DNA of 64,000 nt from Acidimicrobiia bacterium (lineage in GTDB: Bacteria; Actinomycetota; Acidimicrobiia; Acidimicrobiales; CAIXPF01). Shown in pieces: positions 29,542 through 38,915 of this stretch. The notes under the pieces were generated by a model. The model was given only the letters and a program-made list of their open reading frames with translations, was not told the origin of the DNA and did no database searches. The stretch lies in the NCBI GenBank assembly GCA_947476745.1, contig CANJRG010000009.1, forward strand, positions 62,001 through 126,000. The letters run 5' to 3'. Numbering within the stretch: position 1 is the stretch's first letter; the number at the start of each line of letters is the position of its first letter. The position numbers and the translations under genes are program-made.

Positions 29542-31788
29542 TCACGACGATGAACGCCCGCCCTGGTCGGCCGTGGAGATGATGTCCGGTCCACCCGGCA
29601 GCACTGCCGCGGGGCGAGGCTCATCGATGGTCTTGGTTGGGGCGACGGCGCCTTGGGAGGCGAGGCGTTCGTCGGCGGCGAGGGTTTGGGGGACCTCGGA
29701 GTCTGCAGGCGGGGCGATCAGATGATGTCGTCGCCGGCGAGCGTTACGGAGCCACCACACGATGAGGAAGATCAGCGCGCTGATGGACAGCAGCAAGCCT
29801 GCACCCGAGATGGCGCGAGATTGGACGCGGACATCGACATCACCCAGAGTGATTGCCCGGTCTGGTGAGGTCACCCGGATGTCGAAGTCGAACTCGCCGG
29901 AACGGCGGGTCTTTATCCGAACCTCGAGATCATTGGGTCCGGGCTGCAGCGTGACGGTCATCGGGTTGGGGCCGGTGAACTCCAATTCGCCGCTGTCAAG
30001 GGTGAGCAGGACGCGAAGAGGTTGGCTGTAGCTGTTTCGGACCACCAGTGGGATGGCTGTTTCGTGCGAGGTGGTGGTGAAGGCCTGGCTGGCGGGCAGC
30101 ACCACGTTGTCGGTCACGGTCACGAGCTTGGTCTCGACGTCGTCGAGCAGGGCCTGGGCGTCGCGGTCGTGGAGGTCCTTTGCCGGGACCAGCAGCAATG
30201 CAGCCTGCAGCGAGTCAGCGGTGCGATCCTCACCGAGGAGGGTGCGAAGTCCATCGACCCGCGCTGAGGTCGCGGCAAGGCGGTCGCTCCGGGGGGTACT
30301 GCCACCGGGTGCGCTCGGGCCGGCGGGCGCCGCCGCGGGCGATCCGTAACCGGCCTGGTCGTCGAACAGGCCGCTGACGGTGACCGGTTGGAGCGGCCCG
30401 GCAGTTGCCATCGCACCCAGGACCGCGCTGACGAAGGCACTGCCGAGGTCCACACCCGGGCCGAGGCGCACCTGGCGTGAGCGCAGATCACCGCTGATGG
30501 CATCGATGACCAGGGCGGTGAGGAGCCGGTGGGCCTCGAGCACGCCGGGTGGAGCTGCGCGAATTCCGCTGCTCTCGCCGAGTTGGAGGGTTGCGGCGCC
30601 GAGGACCGCCTGGGCCGGGCGATCGGGCAGGGGGGTCGGACCGGGTCCGACACCGATCCAGGACTCGGTGTTGGCACGACCCGCATCGCTGACGACGCGA
30701 ACGACTCCGAGCTGGGCCAGGCGGCTCAGCACCATGGCGTCGGTGGGTCCGAGGAGGGCGGCAGTGTCCCGCCGATGCTGGAGCTGGGCGTTGTCGAGGA
30801 CCGTGATGCCGGCCACCAGTTCGCGTTGCAGTTGATCCTGATGCTGGTCGACCACCCATTTCGCTTCGTCGAAGCCGACGTAGGTGCCGCCGAGGACTTC
30901 TGCGGTACCTCCCGATCCGGCCAGCCGGAGGAGCTCAGAGAGGGCTGCACCACCGTTCCCCATGCGGGCGTCGAGCAATGCGCTGACCGTTTCGGGGTGT
31001 AGCTGCACGGTCACCGGCACGTCACCGAAGCGGTTGAGCCCTTCGAGCTGACGTTGCAGTCGAGCGGCCGTCGGGGTGGCGAGTTGGACCCCGCCGCTCG
31101 TGGTGCGTTGGGGCGGGAGCCGAAGGTCGCCGATGATCGCAACGGTGATCGGGTCGACGAGCAGGGATTGGGGGAGATGGACGAGGTAGGTCACCAACGA
31201 CCCGACTATCTCGCCGTCCGCGTCGAACAGCCGCACCTCGATGGGGTAGACGCCGGGATCGAGGACGTAGGGATCGCCGAAGGTGCCGTCTGCTTCGGGC
31301 ACGACAGCGATCTCCAGCCTCTGGGTGGTGGCGCCGACCGGGAGCGACAGGTTGGCGAAACGGTCGAGGGGCCGGATCTTGGGCGGTACGCCGTCGTTCC
31401 TCAGTACGTCCTCGGCGCTGGTGACGGCGGGGAAGAGACGAGCCTGCAGCGAATACTCCTGGTCGGGCGCGACGACGCCGAGCACCATACGGAAGATGCC
31501 GCGTGGGCCGATCCAGTTGTCCTGGTCGATCAACTCGAGGCGCGGCTCAAGGCTGGACTTGCCGGGTCCGCCCGGCGTCACCGTAGGCAACGGAGCGGTC
31601 GATTGCGCACTCCCCATGCCGACGCCCGTCGGGACCACGCCGAGGACGATCACGATCACGAGGCCCATCGTCAGGCCGATCAGCCTGCCGGCCGGGCTCG
31701 CTGTCCTGCGTCCTCTCGTTCGACGTGAAGGTGACCGCCCGGGCTTAGGACAACGGAGGTGGGATGCGTCGTGGCGCTGCAGCCTCAT
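29542..31788 (-). CDS. DUF6049 family secreted membrane-anchored protein
   Basis: A 748-residue protein with a basic N-terminus and a signal-anchor helix (RLIGLTMGLVIVIVLGVVPT), a large Thr/Pro/Ala-containing extracytoplasmic region, a C-terminal Ig-like part (SYSQPLRVLLTLDSGELEFT) and a final transmembrane helix GAGLLLSISALIFLIVWWLR followed by basic residues. Size, topology and position upstream of the envelope genes fit DUF6049, usually next to murJ in actinobacteria. Overlaps the upstream acetyltransferase gene by 4 nt. Role unknown. Confidence 0.8.
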   Translation of the reverse strand: MRLQRHDASHLRCPKPGRSPSRRTRGRRTASPAGRLIGLTMGLVIVIVLGVVPTGVGMGSAQSTAPLPTVTPGGPGKSSLEPRLELIDQDNWIGPRGIFRMVLGVVAPDQEYSLQARLFPAVTSAEDVLRNDGVPPKIRPLDRFANLSLPVGATTQRLEIAVVPEADGTFGDPYVLDPGVYPIEVRLFDADGEIVGSLVTYLVHLPQSLLVDPITVAIIGDLRLPPQRTTSGGVQLATPTAARLQRQLEGLNRFGDVPVTVQLHPETVSALLDARMGNGGAALSELLRLAGSGGTAEVLGGTYVGFDEAKWVVDQHQDQLQRELVAGITVLDNAQLQHRRDTAALLGPTDAMVLSRLAQLGVVRVVSDAGRANTESWIGVGPGPTPLPDRPAQAVLGAATLQLGESSGIRAAPPGVLEAHRLLTALVIDAISGDLRSRQVRLGPGVDLGSAFVSAVLGAMATAGPLQPVTVSGLFDDQAGYGSPAAAPAGPSAPGGSTPRSDRLAATSARVDGLRTLLGEDRTADSLQAALLLVPAKDLHDRDAQALLDDVETKLVTVTDNVVLPASQAFTTTSHETAIPLVVRNSYSQPLRVLLTLDSGELEFTGPNPMTVTLQPGPNDLEVRIKTRRSGEFDFDIRVTSPDRAITLGDVDVRVQSRAISGAGLLLSISALIFLIVWWLRNARRRRHHLIAPPADSEVPQTLAADERLASQGAVAPTKTIDEPRPAAVLPGGPDIISTADQGGRSSS

Positions 31789-32513
31789 CGACTCGCCGCT
31801 CCGCGGGGTTCCGCCAGTGATGCGGTCAACACCACGAGCTGGTAGGGCTGCAACACGAAGCCGTGCTCGAGGTAGACCTGGAGCGCCCGTTCGTTGACGG
31901 TCTGGGTGTTGACCAGGGCACTCGTCGCCCCTCGACGCGACAGCCAGCCGAGCCCGTCGCGGATCAACAGCGATGCCAGACCGCGCCTGGCGTAGGCCGG
32001 GTCGACGGCGAGGCGTTGCAGGTACCCCCGGCGCGAGGCCAAGCCGAACACGGCGTAGCCGGTAGGCCGCTTACCGTCGGTGGTGATCCGGTAGCGGCTT
32101 GCCGGGGTCGCACCGATGGCATCGGCGAGCCCTTCGGCATCGAGCTGCCAGAACGGTTCGAACGCCGCCCGGTCGATGTGCAACACGTTGGTGCGGTCCG
32201 TCGGCCGCGCGCGACGGGTGGCCCGCCAGCTCACCGGGTGGACCCCGTCGAGGTTGTGGGCCAGCAGGTGGAGCCGTTCGTGTTCGACGAAGCCGAGTTC
32301 GAGGAACCCGTTGATGTCGGGCTCCGCCACGGCGGAGGTGATGACCTGGCTGAAGCCGCGCTCGCGGACACGCTCGAGCGCAGCCTCGAGGACCCGGCGA
32401 CGCGGCTCCCCCAGGAGGGCGAGGTACGCGACGTCATGGCTGCCGCGCCACGGGCCGAGCCGCAGGTGCTGCCCTTCGAGGGCAATCAGTTCAGCGGAGC
32501 CGGCCGAGACCAA
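31785..32513 (-). CDS. GNAT family N-acetyltransferase
   Basis: A 242-residue protein whose C-terminal half has the acetyl-CoA-binding pattern LQRLAVDPAYARRGLASLLI and the closing strand ALVNTQTVNERALQVYLEHG typical of GNAT enzymes; the N-terminal half is a degenerate second GNAT-like unit. The substrate is unknown. The start is TTG at 32513, supported by GGAGG 5 nt upstream. It overlaps the DUF6049 gene and probably forms an operon with it. Confidence 0.8.
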   Translation of the reverse strand: MVSAGSAELIALEGQHLRLGPWRGSHDVAYLALLGEPRRRVLEAALERVRERGFSQVITSAVAEPDINGFLELGFVEHERLHLLAHNLDGVHPVSWRATRRARPTDRTNVLHIDRAAFEPFWQLDAEGLADAIGATPASRYRITTDGKRPTGYAVFGLASRRGYLQRLAVDPAYARRGLASLLIRDGLGWLSRRGATSALVNTQTVNERALQVYLEHGFVLQPYQLVVLTASLAEPRGAASR

Positions 32514-32670
32514 CGCTTCCTCCGGTACGCAATCGCCGGGTGACCTGCAGCACCCGCCCGAGGTCTCTGCCCCGGCGAGAAAGGGCCAGCGTAGTCGGCT
32601 CGATTGGCGAGCGGTCAGCGCCGGCAGTCGTCGCCCGCCAGCGGCCGGCCGGGCCGGTACCCTGAGGGGC

Positions 32671-33675
32671 GTGACCGTGCTGGTAGCGACACACCCGGCG
32701 TACCTCTACCACGATACCGGCCGGGGCCATCCGGAACGTCCCGGTCGGCTCGCGGCGGTCGGCAAGGGCATCGAGACGGCCGATCTGGGCGAGGCGATCG
32801 TGCGTTTCGAGCCGCGTCGGGCCTCCCACTTCGAGCTGTCCCGCGTCCATCCCGCAGAGTATGTCGGGGCGCTCGAACGCTTCTGTGCGGCGGGTGGTGG
32901 CAACCTCGACCCGGACACGCCCGTCGTCGCGGCGTCCTTCGAGGCGGCGTTGCGAGCGGCCGGGTCCGGGCTCGAAGCCATCGAGCGGCTGCAGCGGGGC
33001 GAGGGCGACGCGGCGTTCTGCGCGGTTCGCCCGCCCGGCCATCATGCAACCCCGACCCGCGGCATGGGGTTCTGCCTGTTCAACAGCGTCGCCGTGGCCG
33101 CGGCGACGCTGGCCGAGGCCGGTGAGAGGGTCCTCGTGGTCGACTACGACGCGCACCACGGAAACGGCACCCAGGATGCGTTCTACGAAGATCCGCGCGT
33201 CCTGTTCGTCTCCCTGCACCAATATCCGCTCTACCCGGGTACGGGCAGCCTGCAGGAGAAGGGCCGCGGTGACGGGCTCGGCGCGACGGTGAATTTCCCG
33301 CTGCCCGCCGGTGCGACCGGTGACGTGTACCGACGCGCAGTGGACGAGGTGGTCGTCCCTCTTGCCGAACGTTGGCAGCCGACCTGGGTGTTGTTGTCGG
33401 CGGGGTTCGACGGTCACCGGGACGATCCGATCACCGAGCTGGGCCTGACCGCCGGCGACTACGCCGACCTGACCCGCGAGATCATGGCGCTCGCGCCGGC
33501 GGGACGTCGGCTGGTGTTCCTCGAGGGTGGATATGACCTCTGGGCCGTCGTGCACTCCACGGCGGCCTGCCTCGGCGCGTTGGCCGGGACCGTGGTCCGC
33601 CCGGAGCCGTCCACGTCGGGCGGGCCGGGCGGTGAGGTGGTCGATGCCGTCGCCCGGCTGCACGCGCTGCGCTGA
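32671..33675 (+). CDS. histone deacetylase family (acetoin utilisation / acetylpolyamine amidohydrolase-like) protein
   Basis: A 334-residue zinc deacetylase. Active-site motifs are intact: RPPGHHA (His-His dyad), DYDAHHGNGTQ (Asp and His zinc ligands), SAGFDGHRDDP (Asp ligand) and the terminal LEGGYDL. Bacterial members deacetylate polyamines, acetyl-lysine or small molecules; which one applies is not visible. GTG 32671 lies 7 nt after TACCCT (32658-32663), consistent with a leaderless start. Confidence 0.9.
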   Translation: MTVLVATHPAYLYHDTGRGHPERPGRLAAVGKGIETADLGEAIVRFEPRRASHFELSRVHPAEYVGALERFCAAGGGNLDPDTPVVAASFEAALRAAGSGLEAIERLQRGEGDAAFCAVRPPGHHATPTRGMGFCLFNSVAVAAATLAEAGERVLVVDYDAHHGNGTQDAFYEDPRVLFVSLHQYPLYPGTGSLQEKGRGDGLGATVNFPLPAGATGDVYRRAVDEVVVPLAERWQPTWVLLSAGFDGHRDDPITELGLTAGDYADLTREIMALAPAGRRLVFLEGGYDLWAVVHSTAACLGALAGTVVRPEPSTSGGPGGEVVDAVARLHALR

Positions 33676-33743
33676 GGGCTGTCCCGGCGGCGGTCCTCCC
33701 CGATAGCGGGCCGAGTCGGTGCCCGCGCCGCTGCCCCGGCTGC

Positions 33744-34445
33744 TCAGGTGCCGCCCGGATGAGCGCCGAGGCGCCGGGCACGAAGAAGCAGTACCGCCGG
33801 GAACGGGTTCGCACCGGCGTCGCGGAGTTCGAGCAGGTTGTCGACACGGAAGCCGGTACGGATCAAGGCGGTGAACACGGCCTCGATGGAATGGCCGTGG
33901 TCGATGCCGTGGTGGCCGTTGTGCATCCACGGCAAGGGGAGGTTGGCACCGGTGGCCACGGCGCGGGTGGGATGGGGAAGGCTGAACACCAGCGGCGCCT
34001 CGGGGTGCAGCACTCGGTGGACCTGACGGAAGACGCGGGTCAGATCGGCCACCCCGGCCAACTCGAGCACCGACAGCACGATGTCGACGGTGTCGGCCCG
34101 CACCGAGGCGAGCTCGGCGAAGTCGCGTTGGTACATCTCGAGATTGAGGCCTGCCTCGGCGCAGGAGACCCGGGCCTGGGTCAGAAGGTCTTCGTCGGGC
34201 TCGACGCAGATGACCTTGGCCCCGCGTTGAGCCGCCAGGACGGGCAGCGCGCCACGCCCGGACCCCAGCAGCAGCACCCGTTTGCCGGTCAGCTGTCCCA
34301 GGAGTCGAAGCGAGCCCTCGTCGGCCGGCACCGGTCCGTAACGCAGCTCACCGGATTCGCCAGGTGCCTCGGCGATCCATGCGGCGATCGGTTCGCTCGC
34401 CGCTGTGCTGTTTCCGCCGTTGGGGGACGTTCTCGCGGGTGCCAT
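33744..34445 (-). CDS. class I SAM-dependent methyltransferase
   Basis: A 233-residue protein with SAM-binding motif I (VLLLGSGRGALPVLAAQRG), motif II acidic end of strand 2 (VICVEPD) and post-motif segments DTVDIVLSVLELAGV and VLHPEAPLVFSLPHP. The family resembles small-molecule methyltransferases; no substrate can be named. ATG 34445 has TAACGT (34453-34458, minus) 7 nt before it, divergent from the DUF5318 gene which shows the same arrangement. Confidence 0.85.
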   Translation of the reverse strand: MAPARTSPNGGNSTAASEPIAAWIAEAPGESGELRYGPVPADEGSLRLLGQLTGKRVLLLGSGRGALPVLAAQRGAKVICVEPDEDLLTQARVSCAEAGLNLEMYQRDFAELASVRADTVDIVLSVLELAGVADLTRVFRQVHRVLHPEAPLVFSLPHPTRAVATGANLPLPWMHNGHHGIDHGHSIEAVFTALIRTGFRVDNLLELRDAGANPFPAVLLLRARRLGAHPGGT

Positions 34446-34550
34446 CGGCCTGACGTTAGAAGCTGGGGCAGGGTGATCGTGGTCCCGGTCGGTCCGCCGG
34501 GCTCCTCGGGCGCTCGTGCGGGTCGCGGCATCTCGGCCCGGCCGAGCCTC

Positions 34551-34556
34551 TAGCCT
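34551..34556 (+). promoter_or_regulatory. -10 element of a leaderless promoter (DUF5318-PBP operon)
   Basis: TAGCCT is followed by exactly 8 nt and the GTG start at 34565. The same spacing is found at several other genes in this window. Confidence 0.5.
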
Positions 34557-34564
34557 TGGTCGCT

Positions 34565-34981
34565 GTGAGCTTCAGCCCCGGTTCGACGTCGGCCGGCGAC
34601 CCTCGCGCGGCCGGGACGGTCGACTACCGCCTTGCCCGTCGTGCGGTCCTGGCCGAGTATCGAAAGGGACGGTTGTCCCAGTCGGAGATCTGTGACGCCC
34701 ATCCGGAGCTGCGCCGTGCGGCGCAGCTCTACAGCCACCCGACGGCGGAACCCTGCCCGATCTGCGCCGACCACGAGCTGGTGCTTGTCACCTATGTGTT
34801 CGGCCCCACCCTGCCGGCGTTCGGACGTTGTGTGGCAACCCTCAAGGAGCTTTCGACGCTGACCAAGAGCGCACGACGGCACAAGCAGCCCTTCACCTGT
34901 TACGTCGTCGAGGTGTGTCCGGGCTGCAGTTGGAACCACCTGGCCAAGGTGTTCCCGCTCGCCCCGGTCCGTCCCGAATGA
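34565..34981 (+). CDS. DUF5318 family protein
   Basis: A 138-residue protein with two cysteine pairs (PCPICAD and VCPGCSW) that could bind zinc and a central YRKGRLSQSEICDAHPELRR. It matches DUF5318, an actinobacterial family encoded directly before a class A penicillin-binding protein. The ATGA overlap with the PBP gene shows translational coupling and suggests a role in peptidoglycan synthesis control; no activity is known. GTG 34565 is preferred to the TTG at 34556, which overlaps the -10 element. Confidence 0.82.
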   Translation: MSFSPGSTSAGDPRAAGTVDYRLARRAVLAEYRKGRLSQSEICDAHPELRRAAQLYSHPTAEPCPICADHELVLVTYVFGPTLPAFGRCVATLKELSTLTKSARRHKQPFTCYVVEVCPGCSWNHLAKVFPLAPVRPE

Positions 34982-37476
34982 CGCCATCGGACCGGTCGGG
35001 AGCGAAACGCCGGTCCTCGTCCGCCACGTCCAGGTCAAGGACCGGTGCGACCACGGTCCGCACCGCTGGATCCACCCGGGGCGGCGCCAGCGGGGCTTCG
35101 GCCAGGTCGGCCGAGCCCACGTCGTTGCGCAAGGCGGCCCGACAGGAACAGAAGCATGTCCGTCGCCTCGAGCAGCACCGCCGCCGTCGGGTCCGGCGCA
35201 ATGTCCTGTGGCGTTGGCGAAGGGTCCTCGTGGCCACGGCGCTGCTGTCGGTCGTGGCGCTGGTCGGGATCGTCGTGGTCGTCTCCCGTGTGCAGTTGCC
35301 GCCCACGCCGGACCTGGCGCAGACCACCTATCTGTGCTCGGCCGAGGTGACTTCGGGGTGTTCCCGCGGCAACGAGATCGCCAGCTTGCGGGCCGAGGTG
35401 GACCGAGTGGTCGTGCCCTACGAGCAGATCCCGCCCGTGGTGGTCGCCGCCGTTCTGGCGGCCGAGGACCGTGACTACTTCCGCCACAGTGGGATCGATC
35501 CCTTCGGCATCGCCCGGGCCGTGGTGCGCGACCTGCAGAACCGGGGCGGGCTGCAGGGCGGGTCCACCATCACCCAGCAGTACGTGAAGAACACCTTCCT
35601 GACCCAGGAACGCAGTCTCTCCCGCAAGCTGCGCGAGGCGGTGCTCGCGGTGAAGCTCGAGCGGGTGCGTTCCAAGGAGGAGATCCTCACCGACTACCTG
35701 AACACGATCTACTTCGGGCGAGGGGCGTACGGCGTCGAGGCGGCGTCGAACGCCTATTTCGGTCACGGCATCGAGTTCGTCGGTGCGGACTACGACACCC
35801 CGGCGACCAGTGCCAAGGGGCTGGCCAAGGCGGTTTATCTGGCCGGTCTGATCCGTTCGCCCGAGACGGCCGATGCCTACTTCGACCCGGAGGAAGCGGC
35901 CTTCCGCCGCGACTCGGTGCTCGATGGCATGGTCAAGGAGGGCTACATCACCGACCAACAGCGCCAGGCGGCACAGGCGCTGCCGTTCCGGCTCGCCGAC
36001 GATCAGGTCAACGGATACGTCCAACCGCGACTCGAGTCCGCCGACGGCAGCCAGCTCTACTACCAGGGTTCGGGCGCCGACTACTTCGTCGACGCGGTAC
36101 GCCAGTGGCTGCTGAAGCGCTTCGGTGCCCAGCAGGTCTTCAACGGGGGGTTGCGGGTCTACACGACACTCGATCGGACCCTTCAGGACGCGGCCTATGC
36201 AACGGTCTACGGCCGGGACTCCGCCGAGGGTCCACCGCTGGACGGCATCCTCAACGAGGAGGGCGACCCGGCAGGGTCGCTCGTGGCGCAGGACGACCGC
36301 GGCCGGATCGTGGCGATGGTCGGCGGCAAGGACTTCAGCCGCTCACAGGTGAACCTGGCCACCGGGCGACTCGGTGGCGGTTCGGGCCGACAACCAGGTT
36401 CGATTTTCAAACCCTTCGCCCTCGCGGCGGCACTCGAGGACGGCTTGTCGGCCCAGTCGACCTTCCCTGCCCCGTCACAGGTGGTCTTCAAGGGTGCGAA
36501 CAACGGCCAGGATTGGGAGGTGTCGGGGGGAGGTTCTGCCTCGGGCCGGTACAACCTGATCGACGCGCTGGCCCAGTCCTCCAACACGGTCTACGCGCAG
36601 TTGATGTTACGTGAGGGTGCCGCCAGGGTCGTGTCGCTGGCCGAACGGATGGGTGTGACGGCGGACCTGCAGCCCGTCCCGGCGTTGGTGCTCGGTTCGG
36701 GTGAGGTCTCGGTGCAGGACATGGCCAGCGCGTACTCCACCATCGCCCGTCGGGGTTCCTACGTGGAGCCGCAGTTGGTCACCCGGGTCGAGGATGCATC
36801 CGGCAAGTTGCTGTGGTCCGCAGCGGCCTACAACCCCACGCGGGTCCTGCAGATCGAGACGGCCGATGCCATCACCACGGCGATGGTCGACGTGATCGAG
36901 CGCGGTACCGGGCAGTTGGCGAGCATTCCCAATCCGGCGGCGGGCAAGACGGGAACCACCGAGGACTATCGCGATGCCTGGTTCGTGGGGTACTCCTGCC
37001 GGGACACCGGCATGCTCACCGCGGCGGTGTGGATGGGCTACCCGGGTACCGACGGCCAGCCGGTGACCTCGATGGTTGACGTACACGGGGTGCCCCGGGT
37101 GGCAGGCGGCACCATCCCGGCGCAGATCTGGTCGCGCTTCATGACCGAGGCGACGAGGGACACGCCGGGCTGTGAGCTGCCTACGATGACGAAGTTTCCG
37201 GGAAGCAAGATCGAGGTCACCGACGTCAGCGACTTCTCCGGCAAGGTGCCACCCGGCGGGTTCCGGTCCACGACCACGGCCGTCATGGCGACCACGTCGA
37301 CGGTGGTGTCCTCCACGACGACGTCGTCCCCCACGACCTCGCGTCCGGCGTCGACCACCAGCACCAGCACCAGTCCGTCGTCCACGACGGCGTCGACGAC
37401 CGTGCCGCCGACCACCTCACCAGCGACGACGACACCGTCTCCACCGACTTCGGCCACCCCTGGCGGCGCGGGCTGA
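34978..37476 (+). CDS. class A penicillin-binding protein (transglycosylase-transpeptidase)
   Basis: An 832-residue bifunctional peptidoglycan synthase. After an 85-residue Arg/Ser-rich cytoplasmic tail and a transmembrane helix (VATALLSVVALVGIVVVVS), the GT51 domain shows AAEDRDYFRHSGIDPFGIAR and GGSTITQQYVKN. The transpeptidase domain has SxxK (PGSIFKPF), SxN (SSNT) and KTG (GKTGTTEDYRDAWFVGYS). The last 70 residues are almost only Thr/Ser/Pro, a disordered tail. Related to ponA-type proteins. Start ATG at 34978 overlaps the DUF5318 stop. Confidence 0.95.
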   Translation: MTPSDRSGAKRRSSSATSRSRTGATTVRTAGSTRGGASGASARSAEPTSLRKAARQEQKHVRRLEQHRRRRVRRNVLWRWRRVLVATALLSVVALVGIVVVVSRVQLPPTPDLAQTTYLCSAEVTSGCSRGNEIASLRAEVDRVVVPYEQIPPVVVAAVLAAEDRDYFRHSGIDPFGIARAVVRDLQNRGGLQGGSTITQQYVKNTFLTQERSLSRKLREAVLAVKLERVRSKEEILTDYLNTIYFGRGAYGVEAASNAYFGHGIEFVGADYDTPATSAKGLAKAVYLAGLIRSPETADAYFDPEEAAFRRDSVLDGMVKEGYITDQQRQAAQALPFRLADDQVNGYVQPRLESADGSQLYYQGSGADYFVDAVRQWLLKRFGAQQVFNGGLRVYTTLDRTLQDAAYATVYGRDSAEGPPLDGILNEEGDPAGSLVAQDDRGRIVAMVGGKDFSRSQVNLATGRLGGGSGRQPGSIFKPFALAAALEDGLSAQSTFPAPSQVVFKGANNGQDWEVSGGGSASGRYNLIDALAQSSNTVYAQLMLREGAARVVSLAERMGVTADLQPVPALVLGSGEVSVQDMASAYSTIARRGSYVEPQLVTRVEDASGKLLWSAAAYNPTRVLQIETADAITTAMVDVIERGTGQLASIPNPAAGKTGTTEDYRDAWFVGYSCRDTGMLTAAVWMGYPGTDGQPVTSMVDVHGVPRVAGGTIPAQIWSRFMTEATRDTPGCELPTMTKFPGSKIEVTDVSDFSGKVPPGGFRSTTTAVMATTSTVVSSTTTSSPTTSRPASTTSTSTSPSSTTASTTVPPTTSPATTTPSPPTSATPGGAG

Positions 37477-37591
37477 CCGGGTTCCTGATCGGCGAACGCG
37501 GGCTTCGTTGTCACACGGTTCGTGGATGGTGCACAGATACCGCGGTGGCGAGCGGACCGGCCCGAGTGGCTGTCGGTGGCACGTCGGTCGC

Positions 37592-37680
37592 TATGATGCA
37601 GGGTCCATTCAAACGACCCTGCCTCGTCATCGGGACGGGGCCCCGGCTGCTGCCGGGTCCAGAGGGAGGTACCTACCCGC
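37592..37680 (+). promoter_or_regulatory. rpsF promoter and leader
   Basis: TATGAT at 37592-37597 is a good -10 without a clear -35. The leader has a small hairpin CCGGC-TGCT-GCCGG at about 37643-37656, just before GGGAGG. In other bacteria the S6-S18 complex binds the rpsF leader; this hairpin is a candidate for that, without further proof. Confidence 0.4.
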
Positions 37681-38010
37681 ATGCGGGTCTACGAAATGAT
37701 GATCATCTTCGATTCGGATGTCGATGATTCGGGAATCCAGCAGATGCTCAACCGGGTCACCGAGATGGTGACGGCCGGCAAGGGTAAGGTGGCGAGCACC
37801 GATCGATGGGGTCGCCGCCGCTTCGCCTATGAGATCAACCACAAGCTCGAGGGCTATTACGTCGTACTCGAGATCGTGACCGAGGGCCCGAACCTCGACG
37901 ACATTGATCGGTTCCTCCGGATCGCCGATCAGATCGTCCGGCACAAGACCATGCGTCTGCCTGAGCACGAGGCCGCTCGCCGCGGTCTGCTCGAGCAGCG
38001 TGCCTCCTGA
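37681..38010 (+). CDS. rpsF: 30S ribosomal protein S6
   Basis: A 109-residue S6, starting MRVYEMMIIFDSDVDDSGIQ, with the conserved DRWGRRRFAYEINHKLEGYY segment. It binds S18 in the small-subunit platform. First gene of the rpsF-ssb-rpsR-rplI operon, which is standard. Confidence 0.97.
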   Translation: MRVYEMMIIFDSDVDDSGIQQMLNRVTEMVTAGKGKVASTDRWGRRRFAYEINHKLEGYYVVLEIVTEGPNLDDIDRFLRIADQIVRHKTMRLPEHEAARRGLLEQRAS

Positions 38011-38025
38011 CCGGGAGGACGCGAG

Positions 38026-38520
38026 ATGGCGATCGGAAACACTGTCGACCTCGTCGGCAACATCACCCGCGACCCCGAGTTGCGCTTCACCCCGGGTGGC
38101 ATGGCCGTCGCCCAGTTCGGCCTGGCGGTGAACCGTCGACGTCAGGATCGCACTACCAACGAGTGGAAGGAAGAGACCTCCTTCTTCGATGTGGTGGCCT
38201 ACGGCACGCTGGCCGAGAACATCTCTGAGTCGCTGAGCCGCGGTTCACGCGTGCTGGTGCAGGGTCGCCTCGAGCAGCGTTCGTGGGAAACCCAGGAAGG
38301 CGATCGTCGCTCGAAGATCGAGGTCGTCGCCGATGAGATCGGGCCGTCCCTGCGTTGGGCCACGGCCGAGGTGACCAAGAACGAGCGCCGTGGAGATGGC
38401 GGCAACCCTGCGGGAGGCGGCAACCCTGCGGGAGGTGGCAGCCCCGGTTCCGGAGGCAGCTTCTCCCGCCCTGCATCCAATCAACCGCCGGCCTATGACT
38501 ACGACGAGGAGCCGTTCTGA
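38026..38520 (+). CDS. ssb: single-stranded DNA-binding protein
   Basis: A 164-residue SSB: OB-fold ([20 protein letters not shown], then [10 protein letters not shown]), a Gly/Asn/Pro linker with a short internal repeat ([13 protein letters not shown]), and the acidic tip DYDEEPF, which recruits replication and repair proteins. GGGAGG lies upstream. Its stop overlaps the rpsR ATG by one base. Confidence 0.97.
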   Translation: MAIGNTVDLVGNITRDPELRFTPGGMAVAQFGLAVNRRRQDRTTNEWKEETSFFDVVAYGTLAENISESLSRGSRVLVQGRLEQRSWETQEGDRRSKIEVVADEIGPSLRWATAEVTKNERRGDGGNPAGGGNPAGGGSPGSGGSFSRPASNQPPAYDYDEEPF

Positions 38521-38915
38521 TGGCGAAGGTCAAGGGCCCCCAACGGGGCAAGCTGAAGGACAACGCCAAGCGCGCAAAGAAGAAGATCTCCGCGCTCACC
38601 CAGGAACGGGTCGAGTACGTGGACTACAAGGACGTCAACCTTCTGCGCCGTTTCATGTCCGATCGGGCCAAGATCCGTGCCCGTCGCGTGACCGGCAACG
38701 ATCAGCAGCAGCAGCGGGCGGTGGCGATGGCCATCAAGAACTCCCGGGAAATGGCGCTGTTGCCCTACACCAACCGGGTCACCACGCAGCGCAGCTCGCG
38801 TCCTGACCGTGGTAGCCGCGGTGAAGGTCGTCCGCCGCGTGGCGAGGACACCGAATTGGCACCGGTGCCTGACCAGGCCATCGAGGTGCCCGAGGCCAGG
38901 GAGGTCGGGGAATGA
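38520..38915 (+). CDS. rpsR: 30S ribosomal protein S18 with extended C-terminus
   Basis: The core ([20 protein letters not shown], then [24 protein letters not shown]) is S18. At 131 residues it is longer than the usual 75-90: about 40 extra C-terminal residues rich in Arg, Gly and Glu follow the core. The N-terminal Cys residues of zinc-type S18 are absent, so this is the zinc-independent form. Overlaps rplI by 4 nt. Confidence 0.95.
   Translation: MAKVKGPQRGKLKDNAKRAKKKISALTQERVEYVDYKDVNLLRRFMSDRAKIRARRVTGNDQQQQRAVAMAIKNSREMALLPYTNRVTTQRSSRPDRGSRGEGRPPRGEDTELAPVPDQAIEVPEAREVGE

Noticed and set aside
37270-37470. Thr/Ser/Pro codon repeats at the end of the PBP gene
   Set aside because: A disordered tail is common in actinobacterial class A PBPs; not a CRISPR or mobile repeat.
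38396-38440. Tandem repeat in ssb (GGNPA units)
   Set aside because: It encodes the normal flexible Gly-rich linker of SSB, so no separate repeat element is claimed.
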